Assembly: GCA_014169315.1 (NCBI GenBank)
Contig: AP022133.1
Coordinates: forward strand, 496,001-560,000
Length of the DNA: 64,000 nucleotides
Direction: 5' to 3'
Source: Enterobacter cloacae
GTDB lineage: Bacteria > Pseudomonadota > Gammaproteobacteria > Enterobacterales > Enterobacteriaceae
In this document: in pieces, positions 14,826 to 24,317 of the stretch
How positions within the stretch are numbered: position 1 is the stretch's first letter
Layout: the number at the start of each line of letters is the position of its first letter
Made by a program: the position numbers and the translations under genes
Notes under the pieces: model-generated
Database searches by the model: none
Seen by the model: only the letters and a program-made list of their open reading frames with translations
What the model was told of the DNA's origin: nothing

Positions 14826-15889
14826 TGACTCCTGAACAAAAGTTTGCCCGCTGGGTAAGGGTGAGTATTGCCTCTTTCCTGCTGATGTTTGTTTACTTTA
14901 TCGTCGCGGATATCTGGATCCCGCTGACGCCGGACTCCACCGTGATGCGCGTGGTGACACCGGTATCGGCGCGCGTCTCCGGCTATGTCGCGGCAGTCCA
15001 TGTGCACAACAACAGCCTGGTGAAGAAAGGCGATCTGCTGTTTGAGCTGGATGACACGCCGTTTCGCAACAAGGTTGAAGCGGCACAAATTGCGCTGGCG
15101 CAGGCGCGTCTTGCCAATGCCCAACTGGATGCACAAATTACCGCCGCACAGGCCAGCCTGCAAACGGCGCTACTGACGGCGCGTAACGATAAAGTGACCT
15201 TTGACCGCTACCAGAAGCTGAGCACCCTGCAAAACGTCTCGCAGGCGGATCTGGATAAAGTTCGCACCACATGGCAGAGCAGCGAGCAGTCCGTCAGCTC
15301 GATTCAGGCGAACATTCATAACCTGCGTATCCAGCGCGGCGAGCGGGATGAACACCGCAACGTTACGCTGCAAAAATACCGTAATGCGCTGGATGAAGCC
15401 GGGCTGAACCTCGGCTGGACGAAGGTCTACGCGCAAGCGGACGGTACGGTCAGTAACCTGCAGCTCAGTCCTGGATTTTACGCCTCCTCCGGTTCGGCCT
15501 CGCTGGCGCTGGTGAACAACCAGACCGATATTGTGGCAGATTTTCGTGAGAAGAGTCTGCGCCATACCCGCGAGGGGACCGATGCCGCCGTGGTGTTTGA
15601 TGCCTTCCCGGGGCAGGTGTTCCACGCCCATGTGACCAGCAGCGACGCGGGGATCCTCGCAGGGCAGGAGGCCGTTAACGGTGAACTGTCTGAACCAGAA
15701 ACCTCCAGCCGCTGGGTGCGTGATGCTCAGCGCATGCGTATTCACGTGGCGGTGGATGAGGCGCTGCCGAAACACCTGCCAACAGGCGCACGTGCCACCG
15801 TGCAGCTCTACAACAGCGAAGGGGCGTTTGCGCGCTTTTTCTCCGGGATGCAAATCCATCTGGTGAGCCTGCTGCATTATGTCTATTAG
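14825..15889 (+). CDS. HlyD/EmrA-type membrane fusion protein
   Basis: A 354-residue periplasmic adaptor with one N-terminal membrane anchor (about residues 12-32). A split lipoyl domain (SARVSGYVAAVHVHNNSLVKKGDLLFELD near residue 50, and again near 210) flanks a coiled-coil hairpin (about residues 80-190). It would link the inner-membrane component encoded next to an outer-membrane channel. It overlaps the DUF2955 gene by 11 bases. No outer-membrane gene is nearby, so TolC is the likely partner. Confidence 0.85.
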   Translation: MTPEQKFARWVRVSIASFLLMFVYFIVADIWIPLTPDSTVMRVVTPVSARVSGYVAAVHVHNNSLVKKGDLLFELDDTPFRNKVEAAQIALAQARLANAQLDAQITAAQASLQTALLTARNDKVTFDRYQKLSTLQNVSQADLDKVRTTWQSSEQSVSSIQANIHNLRIQRGERDEHRNVTLQKYRNALDEAGLNLGWTKVYAQADGTVSNLQLSPGFYASSGSASLALVNNQTDIVADFREKSLRHTREGTDAAVVFDAFPGQVFHAHVTSSDAGILAGQEAVNGELSEPETSSRWVRDAQRMRIHVAVDEALPKHLPTGARATVQLYNSEGAFARFFSGMQIHLVSLLHYVY

Positions 15890-16946
15890 CACTCTGGCGC
15901 GGGTGTTTACCCCGCACGGCAACATCGTCTACACGGCAAACGACTTTCGCCAGACCCTGCGCATCGTCTTTGCCGGGATGATTGCGCTCAGCATCTCGAG
16001 TTTTTACAACACCCGCTACGGCGTGTTTTATGTGGTGTACCCCATCATGCTGTTGTCGCTGGTACCGGTGTTTAATCGCCATGTAGCGAAGCAGTTTATC
16101 TTCAGTGCATTGCTGAACTGCGTCGAAATGGTGATGATCATCGGCTATCTGTCGCAATGGCCACTGATCATGACGCTGGTGGTATTTGCCCTGTACGTGA
16201 TGCGTTTTCGCTTTATGAGCAAGGGGCCGCTGTTCCTGTTCGGTTCGATGGGCGTGGTGTGCCAGAGCGTGATGCTCAACTTTATGAGTTACCCCACTAC
16301 TCACTGGCACACGTTGCTGTTTTCCAACCTCGAAGCGAGCGTGATGGCCGTGTGCCTGAGCGCGCTGATGAACTACCTGCTGCCGGACGTTGAGCCGCGC
16401 AACCCGCCGCCGCTGATAGAGAAAGATGACGCCCGCGTACGCCATGAGTCATTGCTCTCCGGCACCGTCGCCACGCTGATTTTTGTGGTCTTCCAGCTCA
16501 GCGATTTGAGCGACTCTCTTTCAGCACTGATGGCGGGGATTTTGATCCTGTTCCCGATGCACTACCGTGGCGCGGTAATCAGCTCGATCTGGCGCGTGGT
16601 TGGCGTGGTGCTGGGCTGCCTGTATATTCTTGTTGTGCAGCTCATCCTCTACGATCACAGCAGCCACATGTTGCTGATGATGCCGCTTATCGGCATGGGG
16701 CTGGCGTTTGGCGCACGCTTACACGTGATGGAGAAGGTTGGGGCAGGCGTGGGTTTTGCCAGCATTACCACCATCGGCATTATGTTCGGGCAGAACATGC
16801 ACCCGGACAGCGATCTGGTGTTCAGCGATCTGTACCGCATCACCTCCGTGACCTTTGCGCTGGTGGCGACGCTGACGATGGTCTTTCTGGTGCATTTGAT
16901 CCTCAATCGCTTTGAGGCGACGCGCTACGTGATCCGTAACACGTGA
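15879..16946 (+). CDS. DUF2955 inner-membrane efflux component
   Basis: A 355-residue membrane protein with about ten predicted helices in two blocks (residues 25-170 and 200-345). This is the fusaric-acid-resistance/AaeB-like layout in the shorter DUF2955 form. The block repeat and the upstream HlyD adaptor indicate an exporter of organic acids or aromatic compounds. It is the last gene of the MarR-HlyD-DUF2955 operon. The substrate is unknown. Confidence 0.8.
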   Translation: MSISTLARVFTPHGNIVYTANDFRQTLRIVFAGMIALSISSFYNTRYGVFYVVYPIMLLSLVPVFNRHVAKQFIFSALLNCVEMVMIIGYLSQWPLIMTLVVFALYVMRFRFMSKGPLFLFGSMGVVCQSVMLNFMSYPTTHWHTLLFSNLEASVMAVCLSALMNYLLPDVEPRNPPPLIEKDDARVRHESLLSGTVATLIFVVFQLSDLSDSLSALMAGILILFPMHYRGAVISSIWRVVGVVLGCLYILVVQLILYDHSSHMLLMMPLIGMGLAFGARLHVMEKVGAGVGFASITTIGIMFGQNMHPDSDLVFSDLYRITSVTFALVATLTMVFLVHLILNRFEATRYVIRNT

Positions 16947-17015
16947 CACATCTCTTTTTGTCGTTCTGTGGTATCACTGTTGGCCGGTCAACCGGGCGAC
17001 AAAAGGAACGAATGA

Positions 17016-18674
17016 ATGTGGCAGACGCGCGCGCTGGAGTTAAATAATCAGGCTTACTGGAACTGGGAAAAGGCCTGCGAGCTGGTGGAATACGCCGTCG
17101 CACATGCGTTCAATACCGTGATTGTCGGGCAGGTGGATCTGTTCGACAAACTTGTCTCTCCCAAAGGCTACACGCCGCATCAGTACAATGACCGCCTTTC
17201 CAGCCAGCAGCGCGCCCGCTGCGTGTATCTCAACCGCCTCGGTCTTTTGTGTCAGCAAAAGGGACTGCGTTTTTACCTGCAGGCGAAAGAGTTCAACTTC
17301 CCGACCGATCTGCTGCTCGCGCACCCTCATCTGTTTGAGCCAGGGCACGGTGTGCGCTTTGACGTGGATTTCTGGAGCGGGTATCTGGCCGAGAAAGTTT
17401 CACTCATTTGCCAGCGTATTCCCGCGCTGCATGGCCTGCTGGTGGCCATCTCCAATACGGACGGTCTGCTGCCTGTTTCGCGTCCGAACTGGGAGCTAAG
17501 CGCGGAAGCGCCGCAGCATGATGAGCGTAGTTTAGCGCTCTACAGTCGCTGTTTTAACGCCCTGTCTCGCGCCATGCAGCACGAAAATAAACACCTGGTG
17601 CTGCGCGTTTTCCCGGCGGGGAATCATGATGTGGCTAACGTGCTGGATGCTATTCACCCGCTGCCGGAAAGCGTGAGCGTCTCCATCAAGCTGACGCCTG
17701 AACGGTTCTGGCCGTCGTTCCCGAATAACCCGGCGCTGCTGGCGGTACAGGAACGTGAAGTGTGGGCGGAGATCGATCTGGTAGGAGAAGAGGTGGGCTG
17801 GGGCGTGTTTCCGTTCCCGCGTATTGACGAACTGCAGGGGCGGCTGTTGTGGTGTCGCAGCAACCCGGCGATCCGCGGTGCAGTGTGCAAAGCCAGCTGG
17901 GAAGGGGTCGATAACCACTGGATCATCGGCACCCTGAGTGAATGCAATCTGGTGGCCTGTAGCCGCATGCTGGCGAGTGATGACACGCACCAGACGCAGG
18001 CGCAGCTGCTGACTCACTGGCTGGATGAGCGCTACGGCTGGCGGCCAGATGCGCAGACTTTTGAGACGTTCCAGGCGTTGCTGGAGCGAGCCGGACAGGT
18101 GCTTTACCAGGCTATCTACGTGCGCGATCACGTTTTTCATCGTCACAGCCAGGTACCCGAAAGCTACGGTCAGGCGGTGTGGAGCCTGTTCGGGCAGCTT
18201 AACCGCAACCACTGGCTGCCTGGTTCGGAGCGCGAGGTCTTTTTCAGCGCCCACGACGTTGAGGCGTCTGCCAGTTCCCTTTCGCGGATCGCTAAAGAGA
18301 AGGACGATGCGGGGGCGGCGTCTGCTGAATTGCGTGAACAGGCGCTGCGTTTTGCCGACACAGCGGCATTCCCGTGGGCGCTCAAACAGCGCTGGCTGGA
18401 GGAGTGGCAGGGTTTTTCACTCTACTGCCTCCTGTTTTTACATGCGCAGAAAGCCTTCTTTACCCTGCGTTTTGCCCGTGAAGTGGAGAACAGCTGGAGC
18501 ATGCGGGAAATTTGTCAGATCAACATTCAGGAGCTGTACCGCAGCGCCGCCGAGATGGACGACTACTGCGCAAAGCACGCTGATGCCTCCCCCGGCTTAC
18601 ACGTCTTGTTTGATGCATCCCGCGTTCGCGCCCTGGCCGATAGCCTGGGCGAGGAGCTGAAAGGGCTTAAGTAA
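17016..18674 (+). CDS. Putative TIM-barrel glycoside hydrolase, family unresolved
   Basis: I cannot name this 552-residue protein. The first 330 residues read like a (beta/alpha)8 barrel. The block from LPESVSVSIKLTPERFWPSFPNNPAL to AEIDLVGEEVGWGVFPFPR (about residues 220-270) loosely recalls the core of GH67-type alpha-glucuronidases, with candidate acids in WAEIDLVGEE. The last 200 residues are helical. There is no signal peptide, so it acts in the cytoplasm. The ATG at 17016 follows AAAAGGAACG. It heads a cluster ending in a GH88/105 hydrolase, so uronic-acid oligosaccharide breakdown is the best guess. Confidence 0.6.
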   Translation: MWQTRALELNNQAYWNWEKACELVEYAVAHAFNTVIVGQVDLFDKLVSPKGYTPHQYNDRLSSQQRARCVYLNRLGLLCQQKGLRFYLQAKEFNFPTDLLLAHPHLFEPGHGVRFDVDFWSGYLAEKVSLICQRIPALHGLLVAISNTDGLLPVSRPNWELSAEAPQHDERSLALYSRCFNALSRAMQHENKHLVLRVFPAGNHDVANVLDAIHPLPESVSVSIKLTPERFWPSFPNNPALLAVQEREVWAEIDLVGEEVGWGVFPFPRIDELQGRLLWCRSNPAIRGAVCKASWEGVDNHWIIGTLSECNLVACSRMLASDDTHQTQAQLLTHWLDERYGWRPDAQTFETFQALLERAGQVLYQAIYVRDHVFHRHSQVPESYGQAVWSLFGQLNRNHWLPGSEREVFFSAHDVEASASSLSRIAKEKDDAGAASAELREQALRFADTAAFPWALKQRWLEEWQGFSLYCLLFLHAQKAFFTLRFAREVENSWSMREICQINIQELYRSAAEMDDYCAKHADASPGLHVLFDASRVRALADSLGEELKGLK

Positions 18675-18715
18675 GTCGACGGGCATCACATAAAAATCCC
18701 GGACTGGGGAGTTTG

Positions 18716-18773
18716 TGTGACGTTTGTCGCATCACGATTTTTCTGCCATCCGTCAGGTGTGATACCTGTCACG
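18716..18773 (+). promoter_or_regulatory. Two CRP-like sites upstream of 18909
   Basis: TGTGA-N6-TCGCA (18716-18731) and TGTGA-N6-TCACG (18758-18773) each differ by one base from the CRP core TGTGA-N6-TCACA. Their centres are 42 bases apart, about four helical turns, so they face the same side of the DNA. They lie in the only sizeable gap of a carbohydrate locus. Confidence 0.5.
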
Positions 18774-18908
18774 CTGTTCCCCCGGTGCCTGGCGGCTTTG
18801 TGATTGACCAGGCAGAACCTGATATTCGTCGGTGATGTTCCCTCGTTCTGTTTATCCCGTTCTCTGAAAATATCCGTGTTTTGTATGGATTCGTGAGATG
18901 AGGAAGCG

Positions 18909-19919
18909 ATGTTCCAGGGTGAAAGGCAACTGACGCAGGGCGGGGCGCTGACGCGTTTTCGCGTATCTGCCGCAAAAGAAGAACGTTTTGCGGAATTTTA
19001 TACCGGGGAAGTGTTTGACGAACGTATCCGCCATGCCCGCAGGGCACAGGATATGTCGTTTTGCCGCCGCATATTCCAGCACCGCTATGCCGGGCGGGGC
19101 ATCGACCCGTTGCAGGCGTGGCCGCTGGATCATATTGCGGCGAGCGATGCAGACGGCGTTGTCTCTTTCTCCGCGTTTTGCCCTTTACCGTTTCATGTTC
19201 AGCGCTGGCTGGCGGTCGATGTTATCGCGCCACATGGCGGGGAATATGCATTTCGTCTCGGTACCTGCGGCGGCGTGCGTCTGTGGTGCTCCGGTACACT
19301 GGCGGCCTGTTTTACGCCCTTTACCCGTAACGAAATGCAGTTTCTGGACGTCAGCCTCCCGCTTTGCCAGGGCGAAAACCGCGTGCTTCTCCATCTCGAC
19401 GAATTGTTTGAGCGCGATACCCTCTGTGCGCTGAAAATGGTCTATCTCGGTGAACCGCCGCTGGGTGTTGTGTGGCATGAGGGTGAGGCACTTCCCCAAA
19501 GATCTGTGCCGCCGGAGCCTGACGCGGAGCGCCTGCTGACGCTGATGGCGCAGCGTGAATACGGCCCGGAGGCAGATGCCCTGCTGTATGGGCTGCTCAA
19601 ACGGGTGAGCGCACGTGAGGAAGGATCTGTGTTTTCCCTGCTGACGCTGCTGCGGCTCTGGCAGGCGCACCGGAATGCCTGTTTCCCTGAACCGCTGTGG
19701 CGAAGGGTGAAATCGGCCATTCTGGGGTATCGCTACTGGCACGACGAACGGGGTTGCGATGTGATGGATTTTTGGGACCCAGGCCATGCTACTGCGTTTC
19801 ATACCGCCCAGCATCTTGCCGGACAGCTGTTCCCGGAGGCGCTTTTTATTGCCTCGTCACGTACCGGAGATCGGCAACGGCGGCTTGGCGAGATGCGGAT
19901 GAAGGGAGGCAAAGCATGA
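18909..19919 (+). CDS. Unknown protein of a carbohydrate cluster, beta-sandwich-like
   Basis: I do not recognise this 336-residue protein. Residues 90-190 alternate short hydrophobic strands (WLAVDVIAPHGGEYAFRLGTCGGVRLWCSG), like a carbohydrate-binding jelly roll. The C-terminal 130 residues look helical (RYWHDERGCDVMDFWDPGHATAFHTAQHLAG) and may be a partial alpha-toroid. It has no signal peptide. Its TGA overlaps the start of the GH88/105 gene (ATGA), so the two are coupled and probably share a pathway. Confidence 0.65.
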   Translation: MFQGERQLTQGGALTRFRVSAAKEERFAEFYTGEVFDERIRHARRAQDMSFCRRIFQHRYAGRGIDPLQAWPLDHIAASDADGVVSFSAFCPLPFHVQRWLAVDVIAPHGGEYAFRLGTCGGVRLWCSGTLAACFTPFTRNEMQFLDVSLPLCQGENRVLLHLDELFERDTLCALKMVYLGEPPLGVVWHEGEALPQRSVPPEPDAERLLTLMAQREYGPEADALLYGLLKRVSAREEGSVFSLLTLLRLWQAHRNACFPEPLWRRVKSAILGYRYWHDERGCDVMDFWDPGHATAFHTAQHLAGQLFPEALFIASSRTGDRQRRLGEMRMKGGKA

Positions 19920-20986
19920 ACAACGAGCCGCTAATGAACACCCTGGAGCGCGTGGTACGTGGTTTTTGTCGCCTGAAAAATCTCGATGAAGTGGGCGCGG
20001 GGGACGGATTTGCCATTCATTTCGAGGAGTGGGAATGGGAGGTGGGCGTGGGGCTGTACGGTTACTGGCGCTTTGCTGATTTCCGCAACGATACGGCGCT
20101 ACAACGTGCCATTCTCGCGTGGTATGACGCGCAGATTGGCAAAGGTCTGACGGAGGTGCAGATCAATACCACTGCGCCGATGATCGCGCTGACGCTGGTG
20201 GCCGGGCACCATCAGCGTCAGGATCTGCTCGCCGTGGTCAACGACTGGGCCGATGCGTTGCTGCGTGAGCTACCGAAAACCGAAGAGGGCGGTTTCCAGC
20301 ATGTGGTGAAGGAGCAGCCCAACACCGGGCAACTGTGGGACGATACGCTGTTTATGACGTGTCTGTTCCTCGGCGTGGCGGGGGTTGTGCTTGAACGCCG
20401 GCAGCTCATCGACGAAGCGGGATACCAGTTTTTGCTGCACACCCGCTACCTGAGCGACCCCGTCAGCGGTCTGTGGTATCACGGCTGGACGTTTATCGAT
20501 AAGCACCATTTTGCTGGCGTATTCTGGGCGCGCGGGAACGCGTGGATCACCGTTGCCATACCTGAATTTATTGAACTGATGGGTGAGCATCTTGACGTGA
20601 GCGTACGCCGTTATCTGTCGCAGGTTGTGGCGCGCCAGGTGCGCGCGCTGTGCGAACTGCAGGCGGAGAACGGCATGTGGCACACGGTGCTCGACGACCC
20701 GTTGTCTCCGCAGGAATCTTCAGCAACAGCCGGTATTGCTTATGGAATGCTGCGCGGTGTGCGTATGGGGATCCTGAACGATGACGTGAGAGCACATGCT
20801 CTGCGCGCCTGCGACGCCGTGATGGCGCGTATCGACGACGACGGGCTGGTGCTTGAGGCGTCGCGCGGTACCATGCTCGGCTGGGATATCCAGTATTACT
20901 GCGATATCGCGGTTGCACCCGTGCCTTATGCACAGGCGCTGACCATGCTGCTGCTACTGGAGATGCAGCACCATCGGGAGCGGTAA
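19916..20986 (+). CDS. GH88/105-family unsaturated glucuronyl/rhamnogalacturonyl hydrolase
   Basis: A 356-residue (alpha/alpha)6-barrel hydrolase of the YteR/YesR type. These enzymes remove the 4,5-unsaturated uronic acid left at the end of oligosaccharides by polysaccharide lyases, acting by hydration of the double bond. The family core is visible: GLYGYWRF near residue 45, QLWDDTLFMTCLFLG near residue 140 with the catalytic Asp, and FWARGNAWI near residue 205. The start ATG overlaps the previous stop. It is cytoplasmic. No lyase or uronate transporter lies beside it. Confidence 0.8.
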   Translation: MNNEPLMNTLERVVRGFCRLKNLDEVGAGDGFAIHFEEWEWEVGVGLYGYWRFADFRNDTALQRAILAWYDAQIGKGLTEVQINTTAPMIALTLVAGHHQRQDLLAVVNDWADALLRELPKTEEGGFQHVVKEQPNTGQLWDDTLFMTCLFLGVAGVVLERRQLIDEAGYQFLLHTRYLSDPVSGLWYHGWTFIDKHHFAGVFWARGNAWITVAIPEFIELMGEHLDVSVRRYLSQVVARQVRALCELQAENGMWHTVLDDPLSPQESSATAGIAYGMLRGVRMGILNDDVRAHALRACDAVMARIDDDGLVLEASRGTMLGWDIQYYCDIAVAPVPYAQALTMLLLLEMQHHRER

Positions 20987-21061
20987 TGTTTCCATCCAAT
21001 GTCATTTTCCTGACACGTTTATTCTTTACGGTGTTAGCTTCCCTTTATGGATGCTAACACT

Positions 21062-22420
21062 ATGAAAAGAAAAATTATTCCCGCATTTATCGGTTGTGTT
21101 CTCTCTTCCTCTGCCCTGGCGGCGCAGCCCACTGCCGAACGCTATATCGTGAGTTTTCCCGAAGGTACACACGTGAAATACAGCGGTGCGTTTGCCAGTG
21201 CGTTCCCGAATGGACTCCCCGTTGGTATTGGTTCCGGCCTGCTGTTTACGGGCAAACAGGGTGATGCCCTGACCTTTGTCACCGTCACCGATCGCGGCCC
21301 GAATGCGGATTCGCCAAAGGTGGGTAAAAACGAAGCCAAAATCTTTGTGACACCGGATTTCGCACCGCTTCTGATGACAATTCGCGTACAGAACGGCAAA
21401 GCAGAGGCCATTGATGCCCGTCCTCTGCATGACGATAAAGGTGAAATTAACGGGCTGCCGCTACAAAGCGGCGTGATCGGCTCCACCAATGAAGTGGCGT
21501 TCAGCGACACGTTAAAGGTGCTGAAGGGCGACAATCGCGGGCTGGATACGGAAGGGATTACGCCGGATGGGAAAGGCGGTTACTGGCTGTGTGACGAGTA
21601 TGGCCCGTTTCTGATTAACGTCGACAGCAAAGGTAAAATCCTGACCGTCCACGGGCCGCAGGCGGCGGAGGGGGAAAAATCTGTCGCGGGTGGTTTGCCC
21701 AATATTATCAAATGGCGTCAACCGAACCGGGGCTTTGAAGGCCTCACCCGTATGCCGGACGGGCGTATTATTGCCGCAGTACAAAGCACGCTGGATATCG
21801 ACGGTAAGAGTAAAAAACAGGCGCTGTTTACGCGTCTGGTGAGCTTCGACCCGGCAACCGGAAAAACCGCGATGTACGGCTATCCCATAGACAGTGCGGT
21901 CTACAGCAAAAACAGTGATGCCAAAATCGGCGATATCGTGGCGCTTGATAACCAGCACATCCTGCTGATTGAGCAAGGTGAGGGTAAAAACGAAGAGATG
22001 CGTAACCTCATCTACAAGGTCGATCTCAGCAAGGCGAGCGATTTAGCCGCTTTCGATAAGCCGGATGAGTACCCGGAATTTGATGATGAGAAGACGCTGG
22101 CGAAGCGCGGTATTACGCTTGCGGGTAAAACGCGGGTGACCGATTTGCGCGCGCTGGGCTGGCAACAGGAGAAGGCCGAAGGGCTGGCGCTGATTGACAA
22201 TAAAACGCTGGCGGTGGCGAACGATAACGACTTTGGCGTGAAGGTGGCGATGCAAAACCCGGTCGAAGGTAAGAAGCTCAAGGATTATCGGGTGAATACC
22301 CAGGGGGCTCTGACGCTGGATGACAAACCGGTGACCACCACGCTCAGCGTGAAGCCGCTGAAGAAGCCGGAGTCAGACAGTGAACTGTGGATTGTGACGC
22401 TGCCGGAAGCGTTGAAGTAA
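21062..22420 (+). CDS. Exported esterase-like phytase-family protein
   Basis: A 452-residue periplasmic protein with a signal peptide (MKRKIIPAFIGCVLSSSALA, cleavage after ALA). The mature part has the esterase-like-phytase beta-propeller look (FVTVTDRGPNAD, DTEGITPDGKGGYWLCDEYGP, RGFEGLTRMPDG, AEGLALIDNKTLAVANDND). Such proteins may hydrolyse phosphate or ester substrates in the periplasm. ATG 21062 gives a normal signal sequence; an in-frame ATG at 21047 adds five residues. It is monocistronic. Confidence 0.85.
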   Translation: MKRKIIPAFIGCVLSSSALAAQPTAERYIVSFPEGTHVKYSGAFASAFPNGLPVGIGSGLLFTGKQGDALTFVTVTDRGPNADSPKVGKNEAKIFVTPDFAPLLMTIRVQNGKAEAIDARPLHDDKGEINGLPLQSGVIGSTNEVAFSDTLKVLKGDNRGLDTEGITPDGKGGYWLCDEYGPFLINVDSKGKILTVHGPQAAEGEKSVAGGLPNIIKWRQPNRGFEGLTRMPDGRIIAAVQSTLDIDGKSKKQALFTRLVSFDPATGKTAMYGYPIDSAVYSKNSDAKIGDIVALDNQHILLIEQGEGKNEEMRNLIYKVDLSKASDLAAFDKPDEYPEFDDEKTLAKRGITLAGKTRVTDLRALGWQQEKAEGLALIDNKTLAVANDNDFGVKVAMQNPVEGKKLKDYRVNTQGALTLDDKPVTTTLSVKPLKKPESDSELWIVTLPEALK

Positions 22421-22491
22421 GGACTGACCCTCTCCTCGTTGGTGTACAGCCCGGGGAGAGGGAATGTGTGTTGATTAATAGCGTAGATTCA

Positions 22492-24317
22492 CTAAATTGC
22501 CTTCGCGCTATGCTCGTAGGTATCGACAAGATGATCGCGCAGGCTTCCGGTTCCGTGCATTGTCACCAGAAGATTCTGGCGCGCGCGGGTAAATCCGACA
22601 TACAGGCGCTTGATATCGTCACTCAGATCCTCCTCGTCCCTTTCCTTTGCGGCATCCATAATAGCGACCGAGTGGAATTCAAGCCCTTTACTGCTTGGTA
22701 ACGGCATCACGCAAAGGAAATCATTTTGCGGCGACCAGTGCTTTTTATCATCGCTGGTGACAATCATCTGGTAAGGGATGTTACGTGCCGAGAGACGTGG
22801 CCCCAGCATACCCGAGAGGCTGTATGTTGAAGGGCACAGTATGGCGATCTCTGACCATGCAACACCTTGCTGCCGCTGCTCTGTCACCCAATCGAGCACG
22901 TGAGTAATCTCCTGGTCCTGATTATCAAAGCTGGCCAGTGCCGGGTAATTACCTGACAATCCTCCGGCATCAGGTTGCTGGTATTTGAGCGCCTCTTCAA
23001 TGTGATTATTGAGGTAATTAAATGCAATGCTGCTGGCGAAATGGAGTATTTGCCGGGTATTACGATAATTGGTGTTCAGGATGGTCGTGCGGCCGAGGGC
23101 CTTGATATCGACACTGGAGAGTGTGAAGTCGAGCGCTTTTTTCTTCTGGTAGATAGACTGGGCGTCATCGTAGAGGAAAAGAAGCGAATTATCTTTGTTG
23201 TCCGGCATACGGGCGAGTATTCTCAACCACTCTGGCTTGAAATCGTGTCCTTCGTCGATTAGAACGGCGCTGTATTGCTCCGGTTTTATAATCCCCTCTT
23301 CAAATGCCACCGTCAGTGCATTTTCCATCAGCTCAATAAAGTTTTTGTTATTTGGTGGAATACGATGATGCGCGTTTAATTGCTGATAACACCAGGCATG
23401 AAAATGGATGACTTCGACGGGGAGTCTGAGGGTGTGCTGCTCGAGTTGCGCTTTGAGTTTTTTGGCCAGCGTGATGTTGTAGCAAATCACCAGAATCGGT
23501 TTGGTGTTTTCAATATTGTTGGCAAGTTCAATACAGCGGTGGTGCAAAATGAGCGTTTTGCCGGATCCTGCCACGCCGTGAATAACCCGGTGTCCCGCTC
23601 CCATGCTTCTGGCGAGTTGTTCCTGGTTCCTGTCCATCATGCAAACTATATCAGGGGTATGGAACGTAAAATTATCCAGAACACCCTGCGTAACAGACGT
23701 GTTAATGCGTACATCGGGATAAAGATGCCATCGGATGCGATCAAGCTGTTGCGGTGTTGTGTGATGAACGAAGTTATGCTTGAGAAGGGATTCGAGCCGG
23801 GCAGAGATTTGTTCCCTGGTCATAAATTCAGTGAGCTCATCTTTACAAATTACCTGGCTGGTGGGCAATATTTCATTTAGTTCGTCGGGTAGAAAACTCT
23901 TTTCAAGCTGGGCTCGGGTGATGTTGCTAAAATAAACACCATATCCATACGGCATAATAAAACCTCCCTGATAATCCCCTTCTTGTTGGCGAAGCAGAGG
24001 ATCTTTTTTCAGGCTGTCAATGGTGTGAAAGGTATATTGACGAACCTGTTCGAGTGGGTTTTTCAACGGCTCAACGCCGTTCCTGGTTTCGTAATGAATA
24101 TGCGTTTTGTTGGCAGATTTTATTTTTGTGATATACCAGTCTTTGACCTCAATGAATAACAAGCCTTTGTCTGGGGTCAATATCACAAAATCTGGGTGAT
24201 TTTGCTTTTCCCCCATTCGGGTATCATACCAGCATGTGCACAAATCGCTGAGCCCCCCTTCAAGAAGCCTTGCCAGTCTTTTCTCGCCGGCCGTGATTTT
24301 CTCGCTACAACTACTAA
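22492..24317 (-). pseudogene. NERD-UvrD/Rep helicase, main part of an IS-interrupted gene
   Basis: This encodes all but the first eight residues of a 615-residue protein combining an N-terminal NERD nuclease-related domain (about residues 20-130, with DFVILTPDKGLLFIEVKDW) with a superfamily I helicase (Walker A GVAGSGKTLI, motif II VLIDEGHDF, SSKGLEFHSVAI, final LYVGFTRARQNL). Joining 25540-25515 to 24313-22492 gives a perfect frame starting MAIVIPTISSCSEK. All later motifs are intact, so the break is recent. The frame continues 76 bases into the IS to a TTG at 24393, so a near-full-length product is possible if transcription enters from the IS. Family members act in DNA repair or phage defence. 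Confidence 0.85.
24314..24317. repeat. Target-site duplication of the IS (left copy)
   Basis: CTAA directly adjoins the left inverted repeat and is repeated at 25515-25518 on the other side. It fits the four-base YTAR target of IS5. Confidence 0.9.
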
